Shown here one piece after another: positions 12,889 to 22,651 of a stretch of 64,000 nt of DNA (position 1 is its first letter; each line of letters begins with the position of its first letter). The DNA is taken from assembly GCA_949825025.1 (NCBI GenBank), contig OX463781.1, positions 7,458,148 through 7,522,147 on the forward strand, given 5' to 3'. Source of the stretch: Siphlonurus alternatus (lineage: Eukaryota > Arthropoda > Insecta > Ephemeroptera > Siphlonuridae). Below the pieces are notes generated by a model. It was not told the DNA's origin. It worked only from the letters and a program-made list of their open reading frames with translations, and ran no database searches. The position numbers and the translations under genes were made by a program.

Positions 12889-14363
12889 GGGTCGCCGGAA
12901 CTAGTCCGAATAGGAACTGATCCGAATGGGAACTGATCCGAATCGGAAGATATCCGAACAGGAACAAGCCCGAATGTTTCTCGTGAAATCTCGTGCCCCT
13001 CCCACCAGTCCTCTCCCGGCATTTAATTTCACTTATAATTAGTCCGCGCTGCTAATTAAGGCACCGTGGCACTGCGGAATTAGAGCAGTCGGACTTGTTC
13101 CTTTTCGGATTAGTTCCGTGTGTATCTTAGGAGAAGTATTGACTAAAGGGAACAGACCCGAATAGGAAGTAATCCGAATCGGAAGACATCCGAATAGGAA
13201 CTGATCCGAATTGGAACAAGTCCGAATTTTTTACATGTATCATGACGTAATCTCGCGGTATTGCGCGGACATTCGTCTATCACCCTCGTAGTGTTTTGAT
13301 GCACTGTTAATTAGTCCACGCTATTAATTATTGGCGCCGCGACACCGCGAAATGAGGGTGTTCGGACTTGTTCCTTTTCGGATCTCTTCCGTGTGCAGCT
13401 TTGAGAGTTATGAACAGGAACTGATCCGAATCGGAACAAGTCCGAATGTTTAAATTTGGATCTCCTGCTATTGAAAGTTATGAACAGGAACTGATCCGAA
13501 TCGGAACAAGTCCGACTTTTTAATTTCGGATCTCTTGCTATTGAAAGTTATGAACAGGAACTGATCCGAATCGGAACAAGTCCGAATTTAAAATTCGGAT
13601 CTCTTGCTATTCGGATCATTTCCTATTCGGGCCAGTTCCTATTAGGATTAGTTCCTGTTCATAACTTTCAATAGCAATTAAGAGATCCGAATTTTAAATT
13701 CGGACTTGTTCCGATTCGGATCAGTTCCTGTTCATATAAATTTCAATAGCAAGAGATCCGAATTTAAAAAGTCGGACTTGTTCCGATTCAGATCAGTTCC
13801 TGTTCATAACTTTCAATAGCAAGAGATCCGAATTTTAAATTCGGACTTGTTCCGATTCGGATCAGTTCCTGTTCATAACTTTCAATAGCAAGAGATCCGA
13901 ATTTTAAATTCGGACTTGTTCCGATTCGGATCAGTTCCTGTTCACATAATTTTCAATAGCAAGAGATCCGAATTTAAAATTCGGACTTGTTCCGATTCGG
14001 ATCAGTTCCTGTTCATAACTTTCAATAGCAAGAGATCCGAATTTTAAATTCGGACTTGTTCCGATTCGGATCAGTTCCTGTTCATATAATTTTCAATAGC
14101 AAGAGATCCGAATTTAAAAAGTCGGACTTGTTCCGATTCGGATCAGTTCCTGTTCATAACTTTCAATAGCAAGAGAGGGGCGATAGAATGGAGCCCACTT
14201 TGAACAAGGCCCACCGTTTCTATCGCCCTAAAGAAAAGTGGCCAGCCGTGCGGCCACTGGACTTGTAGCCACCAGGAATATAGCCCACTCTCAAGAGTGC
14301 ATTGTTGCCGGGTTGCGCGCGGGAGGAGACTGCTAGGGGAGGTTGTATCGTGGGACAACCATT
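12889..14363 (+). repeat. Left terminal inverted repeat
   Basis: Positions 12889 to about 13440 are nearly identical to the reverse complement of about 22095-22643, including two ~150-bp GC-rich unique segments (about 12990-13080 and 13235-13365) bounded by CCGAAT...GGAAC motifs. From 13400 to about 13605 come three ~70-bp monomers in one orientation. At about 13610-13660 the orientation flips, and seven monomers follow in the opposite sense to 14173. A more diverged subterminal segment (14174-14363) pairs with 21322-21500 through CTCCCG and GGCAACAATGC motifs. Confidence 0.85.
13400..14173. repeat. Satellite array in left TIR (3 + 7 monomers, inverted)
   Basis: The monomer of about 68-72 bp contains the palindrome CCGAATTTTAAATTCGG, then TTGTTCCGATTCGGATCAG, then TTCATAACTTTCAATAGC. 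Three monomers read on the minus strand (13400-13605) and seven on the plus strand (about 13665-14173), meeting head-to-head near 13635. Monomers alternate between TTCATAAC and longer TTCATATAA or TTCACATAA tails. Confidence 0.85.
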
Positions 14364-15129
14364 GAAAGGACGCATAATGTTACTTCCATTAGAAGATAAT
14401 AGAGGGACCTTTGGGAAAATTTGGAAATAGTTTTTAATGTTTGACATAGGTGGATCTAGGTAAATTGTTTAATAAATACCTGCTTTCAAGAATAATTTTT
14501 AGAGGGCGTTAGTGTACACAATCATAAGATTTTTATCAAGTTTTTGCGAATGATTTAAATGTTGAATTAATTGAAAATTATTAGAAGCTGTTAATGAATG
14601 ATTTGCGACATTAACAGCTGGAATATATTTTTGTGCGTGAAAAAGGACGCGTTTGTGCACAATTTGCTATCATTTTGAATTCAGCACGAATGTTTTTAAT
14701 AGTTTTTTTTAATAAAGTGCAAATACTTTTTCCCTAGAACGATTGCTACGATACATTTGAATTTAATTAAGTTGCTATAAACTTTGACGTGAAGATTTTG
14801 CTTTCAATGTAAAGAGTAAAATACTTAAAAAAAAATCGATTCCTAATCTAATAACATAATTATAAATATATACTAATAAACTAAAACTGTACGTAATAAT
14901 ATATTTCTATATACTTTACAACTGATACATATATTATAGTTCATAGATTAATTTTTTTATAAATAACAACCTAAATAAAAAATTGTTTTGCAAAAATGAA
15001 TAAATGGTGCAAATTATGATATATTTTTTATCAATTTTATTTTGAGTCCACGAACTATTTTAGAAATATAAAATATATTAAATGTGCGGTCACGCCTCCT
15101 GGAGGCATTTAGACCGCATCCATTTATTA

Positions 15130-15290
15130 AGGATCTAGAGGGCCAATATAAAACTTCCCAATTTTTCAATAATTTTTAAAAATAGTTCCGGGAATAAAAA
15201 AAAAAAAAAAAAAATAGAAAAAAAAATTCATTGTGGCATAATTTGGTGCCTACCTTCTTTTCATTTATGCAATAAAAAAATTCATGCAGG
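15130..15290. mobile_element. Degraded family-A foldback MITE fragment
   Basis: Contains the family-A arm core TTTTTAAAAATAGTTCC (about 15173), then a poly(A)-rich stretch and GGTGC...TTCATTTATGCAATAAAAAA, matching one arm of the copies at 41491 and 49258. The opposite arm is not clear. It lies inside the 9.75-kb element. Confidence 0.5.
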
Positions 15291-16049
15291 CCTGTTATTC
15301 CATTATATAATATATTATTTTAAATGGCTTAGGAGGTTGTGATTGTTGTGATTTGCCATTATTTTTAGCACTGTTGCCTAATTGAATGCTTTAAAAAAAA
15401 TCCTTACTTGGGCGTTACTGATATCGCTTACGATGTCATCGAGTTGTTTGCTTTGATAAATGATTGACTATAATATAATTATATATAGCTTCTTAGAATG
15501 ATAAAATTTCTACATAAAATGTGAAAATAAATATAGGAATCGTAACAACAAATAATTTTTTTTTAACATTATATTCATACCATAGACATAATATTATAAA
15601 TATATTATTATATTTTACATCGGTATTTAACCAAACAGTTCAATGACATAAATTTGACAGCCTGGCTCCAATGCATTTTTTTTTAAATTTATACTAAAAT
15701 TTTATTTTGCAAAATTCCCGCTATTATTTAATATTTATATTAATAAATCCGCTATTACAATTATTATAGCGTGGAAATAGATAGAGTTTTGATTTATTCA
15801 TGTGAAAGTGATTTATTTATTATGAAACCTATTGAACCATGTTTTTGCATTTTTCAATGAAAGCAAAACCATTAAAACCAAGCACTACAAAATTCATCAA
15901 CATATTATTATATAATATTAACTGCACCAAGTTGTAGGGTATTGGCAATATTAGCTGGTCACATGTCACAAGTAATTTATATTTCAACTACCCAGCTTTT
16001 TATGTAACCGACCAAGCAATGTTTAGGATTTTGTGGGTGCTTTTTATAC

Positions 16050-16140
16050 CAAGACAGCCATTTCCAAGTAATTTATCCCCACATTTGCCTACTTGTAACT
16101 GAGAGAACCATGGAAACCTCAGTCAAGATACTCAGTGATT
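16050..16140 (-). mobile_element. SINE tail fragment
   Basis: Read on the minus strand, GACTGAGGTTTCCATGGTT followed by CTCAGTTAC and GGCAAATG matches the middle of the 5S-derived SINEs at 17515 and 19925. The 5S-like head is absent. It probably extends to about 15950 but is too diverged to bound. Confidence 0.45.
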
Positions 16141-16432
16141 GATGAAGATTTTCATCAATTAACTTCCAGACGCACGAGTGGGGGAGTGTCCTTTAGCTAT
16201 AAATCCGCCATGCGGAAGTGATACGAACTCACGACGTTTCGATTGAATAATGGGTGCGTATATCACTGCGTCAAGTGATATTTTTCACTGTGTCATTTGT
16301 ATGTTTTATAGTTTTATACACTACAATTTTTCATATATGAATAAATAGGGTGTTCAAAATTATATAACTATTTTTTTTTTAGATTTCTGAGAGCAAAAGA
16401 CACGTACGTACATTAAAAAAAATATATTTTAA

Positions 16433-16762
16433 ATGAGAAGCTTCAACATTGACGACACAATTCTCTCAGCCAATGAAAATCTAGCGCGCGAACTGCGCGC
16501 GACGACATGTTCTATCAAGCTTCCTATCCTTTAACCCAGCGGTACCTGGTTTTTAATTTTTTCCGGCGGTTCTTATGAAGGGCAAGATTAATAATTCATA
16601 TGAGCCACGGGAAAGATCACTTTACACGACATAAAAAATATTCGAGATTTTGTGCAGCATAGAATTTGAATGAAAAAATAAATAAGATTTTTCTCCTAAC
16701 AAACCTTATGGAGCGATGTCAGAATGCGGCGCTGCGGCATTTTTACGTTGAAGCTTGTCATT
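16433..16762 (+). repeat. 330-bp direct repeat, copy 1
   Basis: Nearly identical to 20941-21270 over exactly 330 bp, with only a few substitutions noticed (for example CAACATTG against TAATATTG, and CCGGCGG against TCGGTGG). It contains a palindromic GCGCGCGAACTGCGCGCG segment. No frame is convincing as protein. In this copy the repeat runs into a GC-rich (GCG)n stretch and the SINE at 16845. Confidence 0.9.
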
Positions 16763-16844
16763 TTAAGTTCGGTGAAAACAACTTTTTTTTTTGCGGCGGC
16801 GGCGGTGGAAAATTTATATCCTTTTATTACGGAGAGATTGAGCG

Positions 16845-17190
16845 TGGCGCAATGCATTGACCGTTTCTCGTTATATCACCGAAGTCAAGCTAAGTCGAAC
16901 ATGGTTAGTACTTGGATGGGTGACCGTTTCAATTTTAATTACCTTGCTCCCTCTCCCTGGGGTAAATTAGTCTCGCTTTCTACCGAGTGCAGTGATGCAC
17001 TTTTGGACATCACTGCATAAAAAGTAGAGGTGTCCGTTCTGACTGAGGTTTCCACGGTTCCCTCAATCTCACCTCAGCGAATGCTGGAACGCGTAACAAG
17101 CCGTGGCCATCCTCCCTTCCCTACCTTACCCCTACCCATTACCCCACTGTCACCTCATTACGTCATAATGTTGACTTAAAAAAAAAAAAA
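16845..17190 (+). mobile_element. 5S rRNA-derived SINE, copy 1
   Basis: The head contains AAGTCAAGCTAAG and GGTTAGTACTTGGATGGG, the internal promoter (box A to box C) of 5S rRNA, with substitutions that exclude a functional 5S gene. The body carries GAGGTTTCCACGGTTCCCTC and the element ends in an A-run near 17176-17190. Such SINEs are transcribed by RNA polymerase III from the 5S-like head; mobilisation by a LINE is inferred. Confidence 0.75.
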
Positions 17191-17514
17191 ATTGACTCTA
17201 AAGCCAATATTTCACGATAAAATATATCTTATTTTTGCATATAATTTTTTCTTACAAAAGTACTTCAATTCTATTATTGTTTGCATGACGATAAAAATCT
17301 TCTATAAGAAAAAAATTAATGCAAAATTATATCGTGTAATACACAGGCTTAAAACATTAAAAAAATTAGACTATAGCATGACTTAATTTGCATTACTCCT
17401 TTTGTATCCATATATTTCTGCAATAAAAAAATCTGAGGTGTATATATTATACTCCATTACCAAGTTCTCTGCTCTCAAAATTCCGAAATATAATTTTTTT
17501 TACAACTCTTTAAT

Positions 17515-17855
17515 ATAGTGCGCTTGACCGGGTCTCGTCAGATCACCGAAGTCAAGCATCGCCGAGCGTGGTTAGTAGTTAGATGGGTGACCATTTTCAA
17601 CAAAAAACACTTTTCCCACCCAGGGGTAAATCGTTGCGCTTTTCCACTATATTTGGTTCCCCTGGCTTTGAACCAATTCACTTCCGGTTCATTGACAAAA
17701 GCTGTAGTGTCCGTCCTGGCTGCAGTTTCCACGTTTTCCTCAGTCATAGGCAAATGCCGGGATGGTTTGCAAGGCCGTGGCTGCCTCCGTTCCATAAGAG
17801 ACCGCAAAACGCTATGTTAGGGTTTCGGAAGTTTCGGGTTTCCAAAACTTAGTGA
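17515..17855 (+). mobile_element. 5S rRNA-derived SINE, copy 2
   Basis: The head GGTCTCGTCAGATCACCGAA and GGTTAGTAGTTAGATGGGTG is 5S-like. The body contains CCAGGGGTAAATCGTTGCGC, GTTTCCACG and AAATGCCGGGATGG, shared with the minus-strand copy at 19925-20275. The short reading frames here arise from the SINE and are not genes. Confidence 0.75.
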
Positions 17856-19321
17856 GTAGAAGTACCCAGTTAGGGTTTCATTGAAGAAAAAAAATATATA
17901 TAGTATTGAACGTGTTTGAAAAAAATATCAGTGTATTATAATTATTTATTAAATATTTTAATAATTTGTGCTGGAATCGGGCAATATTAGAAAAATGAAT
18001 GAACAAAAGTCATATAATATATTGATTAGCGTTATTACAACTTATAATATAAAATTATATTTCTTTGTTAATATATTAATTTAATTTCTTGTAATGTTAT
18101 TGACCATATCCTTCTATCTGCCACTATGTTCACTCCCTGTCAGTAACAATTTTGCTGAGAATGAATGAAAGTATAACGGGTATTTTTATTAGCTCTCCTC
18201 ACCCCCTCTCATATCCGCAGGTATACAACTCTTTGAGAAGAATTTTGTACCGTCGACAGCATTTTAAGCGAAAACCAATTCATACTTCTGCTGCAAAAAT
18301 TATATCATGCAACTATATATTATAAATAATTTATAATATATAATAATTATATTATTATATATATTATTATTAATATATTATACATCCAATAGTTTATTTG
18401 ATGCAGTCTATTAGAAGAATTTTATTGTTTTGCATTTTTATAATTATTTTACTACGTACATCATTATTGATAAATAATTATTATGTTCTTAATTGCAGTG
18501 TCAGAAGGCTGTCTTAGATAATAACTGATTATTTTAACAATGCAGCCTGTATTAAAAAAATTATATTGGCGGCGCCTTATATGACACTGACTGGTGAGTG
18601 TTGGGGTAAATGGATTGTATAATCTTTTATCATTGCTGTTCTATATCAGCTGAAACGATCAATACTAAAATAATAAATTAATATACAAATATAAAAACAT
18701 TTACAACATTTTTTTAATTACTTAGAAGAGACCGAAAGGTATATGAAATATGATTTTGGAATTTTAAGCGCAAGCCTCTTTTGATCGCATCGAAACAATT
18801 TATCTAGACAATTGATCGCAAGAATAATTAGTTATAGTATTAATTTACGTTTGGTGGGAATGATATTTTTCAATACATATTTGCAATTTTTTTATTATTA
18901 AACAATAACTTGTACAGTTTTTAAAGTTAAAAATTGGAATACATGCATTAGAATCTTACCTATGAATTCAAATTTTTTATAACTTTAAGAACTGTACACT
19001 ATGGGTTGTAATATTCGGGCAATAAACATTTATTTTTTAGGAAAACAAAATATTTCCATATAACTTTATTTTAGTTACAATATGATCGGGGGGAAGGGGG
19101 GGGCTAATAATTTTTTGTTGAGTAACTTCTTTAATTTAACCTTACCATCTTGTTATTTTAAAGTAACTTTACACTTCAAAAGTAGCTAGAATTAATTTTA
19201 TGAAATTATACATGAAAGAAAAATATCTATCGAATGTCTGCGCCTGAATAATTGTTGTAACCTTCAAAAATTGTAAAATAATTAATATATATATATTATT
19301 ACAACCAAATTTCCAAGATGA

Positions 19322-19467
19322 TAGGGGGCATTCACAAAGTCTTAAGGCCACATTTAAGGCTCGAAAATTTAAGACCAGAAATTTTGGGTCTAAAAAACAG
19401 GCCTAAAATCAAGCTTTAAATTATCGAGCCTTAAATGTGGCCTTAAGACTTTGTGAATGCCCCTTGA
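19322..19467. mobile_element. Short palindromic MITE nested in the foldback element
   Basis: GGGGCATTCACAAAGTCTTA at the left is the reverse complement of TAAGACTTTGTGAATGCCCC at the right, with pairing continuing through GGCCACATTTAAGGCTCGA. The loop is near 19395. The arms are about 60 bp and nearly perfect, indicating a young insertion. Confidence 0.85.
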
Positions 19468-19924
19468 TATGTCTTAATGCTACGATCGAAGTACCTTATG
19501 TTAAAAATAGTTATCAATTTTCATACCGGTCAGCTTTTTCTAAATATATTTAATTTTTTTTTTTAATTTTTTTTTATTAAAAAATTAATAATATGCAGTA
19601 ATTAAGTTACTGCATAAAGTTAAAAAATTGCAATATACATTTTATTTGTAATCTTCTTTCTGACAGTCTCTAATTCATTATATACACACATTATATGTAC
19701 CGTACACACTGACATTGATTTAGCTATTACATTATTTACAAGTTTTCAGTATAAACATGTCATCTTTGGAGCTAGGGCCCTAAATAATAGATCAATAATT
19801 ATTTTTTTGTTTAATTATATATGTTATATAGCGTTCGTGCTTTTGCTATGTGTGAACCTAAGGATATTTGAGGATCGAATAACATCTCTGACGGAGTGCA
19901 TTTTTTTACAAATTACTCTAATTA

Positions 19925-20275
19925 CATAATACTTTGAAACCCTGAACCCTCCGAAACCCTGAACCCTCCGAAACCCTAACTTTTGCGGGCTCTTCCGGAA
20001 CGGGGGCGGCCACGGCCTTGCAATCCATCCCGGCATTTGCCTGCGACTGAGGGAAACGTGGAAACCTCAGCCAGGATGGACGCTAAAGTTTTTTTCAATG
20101 AACCGGAGAACCGGAAGTGCAATGTTCCAAATCCAGGGGAACCATAAAGACAGCACATATATATAATATATTGGAAAAGCGCAACGATTTACCCCTGGAT
20201 GCGAAACGTGGTTTTTGTTGAAAATGTTCAACCATTCAACTACTAACCACGCTTGGCGTTGCTTCACTTCGGTGT
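19925..20275 (-). mobile_element. 5S rRNA-derived SINE, copy 3
   Basis: Reverse complement of the copy-2 family: a 5S-like head at the right (ACTAACCACGCTTGGCGTTG near 20245), then the AAATGCCGGGATGG equivalent near 20030, ending in repeated GAACCCTCCGAAACC units at 19935-19975. A TA microsatellite abuts its head at 20280-20302. Confidence 0.75.
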
Positions 20276-20940
20276 TTATATATATATATATATATATATA
20301 TGTCAAAAATAACATTTGGTTTCAAAATATGATAAATTTGATACGTACATAAAATACACACACATATTATTGTATTAAAATTTTAAGTATTATAAATCAT
20401 TGTGATTAGAAATTTATTAGACTTTATGGCTGAAATTTAAAATATTTAATTTTAAAACCCTTCCATAGCCAATTAACGCACAAATAAATATTTGTTGAAA
20501 AAATTTGTGATTATTTTATATTAATATTTATTATATATATATGAAGTATGATATAACGTATTTTATAAAAATTATATTTTTAAATAATTAAGACGCTCGT
20601 TTATAAATACTTTAACAAAACCAATAACTCGGAATTGAAATAAAAAATAAATTTAATTTAATTTCGAAGTTATAATGATTTACATTTTTAAATATTTCAC
20701 GACCCTGCAAAAAAAAAAAGGAAAAAAAAAGTATATGAATAATTCAATGATTTTGGAATACGGATACAAAATAAACTAGAGCAGCACTTATCCGTCGAGC
20801 CACCTCGTTCGAAGGTCCTCATGTTATTGAAATAATTTCAGAATTTCACACTAACCTCAGAATTTCTTACCTCTTTGCCTAGAAATTTAGAATAATATGA
20901 ATGCAATCGTCATCTAGTGTTCAAGAGTGCAACTACGACA

Positions 20941-21270
20941 ATGAGAAGCTTTAATATTGACGACACAATTCTCTCAGCCAATGAAAATCTAGCGCGCGAA
21001 CTGCGCGCGACGACATGTTCTATCAAGCTTCCTATCCTTTAACCCAGCGGTACCTGGTTTTTAATTTTTTTCGGTGGTTCTTATGAAGGGCAAGATTAAT
21101 AATTCATATGAGCCACGGGAAAGATCACTTTACACGACATAAAAAATATTCGAGATTTTGTGCAGCATAGAATTTGAATGAAAAAATAAATAAGATTTTT
21201 CTTCTAACAAACCTTATGGAGCGATGTCAGAATGCGGCGCTGCGGCATTTTTAAGTTGAAGCTTGTCATT
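20941..21270 (+). repeat. 330-bp direct repeat, copy 2
   Basis: Second copy of 16433-16762, placed about 50 bp inside the inner edge of the right TIR. Both copies face the same way and their boundaries are sharp, which suggests a segment captured near the TIR and duplicated within the element. Confidence 0.9.
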
Positions 21271-21321
21271 ACCATTTTTTCAGCTGTTGAAGTTCAGCGA
21301 TATGTAATTTCGAACTATCGT

Positions 21322-22643
21322 AGTATCCCATCGCACCTCCCCTAGCAGGCTCCTCCCGCCCGCAATCCGGCAACAATGCGCTCCTCAGTGTGGCTCTTGT
21401 TCCGGGTGGCCGCTATTCCAGTGGCTGTAAGTGCGCGTGGCTACTGTTCATTTGGGAGCTACGAGTGGTGGGTCTTTTTCCTAGTGGGCTATATTCTGCG
21501 TCTCCGCAAGAGATCCGAATTTTAAATTCGGACTTGTTCCGATTCGGACCAGTTCCTGTTCATAACTTTCAATAGCAAGAGATCCGAATTTTAAATTCGG
21601 ACTTGTTCCGATTCGGATCAGTTCCTGTTCATATAACTTTCAATAGCAAGAGATCCGAATTTTAAATTCGGACTTGTTCCGATTCGGATCAGTTCCTGTT
21701 CATAACTTTCAATGGCAAGAGATCCGAATTTTAAATTCGGACTTGTTCCGATTCGGACCAGTTCCTGTTCATAACTTTCAATAGCAAGAGATCCGAATTT
21801 TAAATTCGGACTTGTTCCGATTCGGATCAGTTCCTGTTCATATAACTTTCAATAGCAAGAGATCCGAATTTTAAATTCGGACTTGTTCCGATTCGGATCA
21901 GTTTCTGTTCATAACTTTCAATGGCAAGAGATCCGAATTTTAAATTCGGACTTGTTCCGATTCGGATCAGTTCCTGTTCATAACTTTCAATAGCAAGAGA
22001 TCCGAATTTTAAATTCGGACTTGTTCCGATTCGGATCAGTTCCTGTTCATATAACTTTCAATAGCAAGAGATCCGAATTTAAAAATTCGGACTTGTTCCG
22101 ATTCGGATCAGTTCCTGTTCATAACTCTCAAAGCTGCACACGGAAGAGATCCGAAAAGGAACAAGTCCGAACACCCTCATTTCGCGGTGTCGCGGCACCA
22201 ATAATTAATAGCGTGGACTAATTAACAGTGCATCAAAACACTACGAGGGTGATAGACGAATGTCCGCGCAATACCGCGAGATTACGTCATGATACATGTA
22301 AAAAATTCGGACTTGTTCCAATTCGGATCAGTTCCTATTCGGATGTCTTCCGATTCGGATTACTTCCTATTCGGGTCTGTTCCCTTTAGTCAATACTTCT
22401 CCTAAGATACACACGGAACTAATCCGAAAAGGAACAAGTCCGACTGCTCTAATTCCGCAGTGCCACGGTGCCTTAATTAGCAGCGCGGACTAATTATAAG
22501 TGAAATTAAATGCCGGGAGAGGACTGGTGGGAGGGGCACGAGATTTCACGAGAAACATTCGGGCTTGTTCCTGTTCGGATATCTTCCGATTCGGATCAGT
22601 TCCCATTCGGATCAGTTCCTATTCGGACTAATTCCGGGATCCC
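21322..22643 (-). repeat. Right terminal inverted repeat
   Basis: Reverse-complement counterpart of the left TIR. From inside to outside it has a diverged subterminal segment (21322-21500), nine ~70-bp monomers (about 21505-22130), then the conserved outer ~520 bp ending at 22643. The outer part matches the left end almost base for base, while the monomer arrays differ in number and orientation between the two ends. This suggests array expansion or gene conversion after insertion. Confidence 0.85.
21505..22130. repeat. Satellite array in right TIR with 3-monomer higher-order repeat
   Basis: Nine monomers are visible. The tail variants occur in the fixed order TTCATAACTTTCAATAGC, TTCATATAACTTTCAATAGC, TTCATAACTTTCAATGGC, repeating with a period of about 210 bp (tails near 21560, 21628, 21699, 21768, 21838, 21910, 21978, 22046). 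The GGACCAG variant recurs at about 21545 and 21755, one period apart. This is a small higher-order repeat made by amplifying a trimer. Confidence 0.8.
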
Positions 22644-22651
22644 GTTCTGAA

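Larger units (their letters stand above)
12881..22651. mobile_element. 9.75-kb foldback DNA element with satellite-built TIRs
   Basis: The identical 8-mer GTTCTGAA lies at 12881-12888 and 22644-22651, directly outside inverted ends beginning GGGTCGCCGGAAC (left, 12889) and, on the minus strand from 22643, GGGATCCCGGAAT. This gives a 9,755-bp element with an 8-bp target-site duplication, the length made by hAT, P and Merlin-type transposases. Each terminal inverted repeat is over 1.3 kb and contains arrays of ~70-bp monomers. The interior (14364-21320) holds 5S-derived SINEs, a MITE and a 330-bp direct repeat but no transposase-like frame, so the element looks nonautonomous. Superfamily assignment is inference. 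Confidence 0.8.

Noticed and set aside
13400..14173. CRISPR-like regular repeats
   Set aside because: The units are contiguous ~70-bp satellite monomers without unique spacers, in a eukaryotic genome and inside a transposon TIR.
16845..16930. 5S rRNA gene
   Set aside because: Only the internal-promoter part resembles 5S; the 3' half is unrelated SINE body with an A tail, and there are substitutions in conserved positions.
17518..17852. Overlapping ~90-100-codon frames on both strands
   Set aside because: They fall within a 5S-derived SINE, and the homologous copy at 19925-20275 does not conserve a protein.
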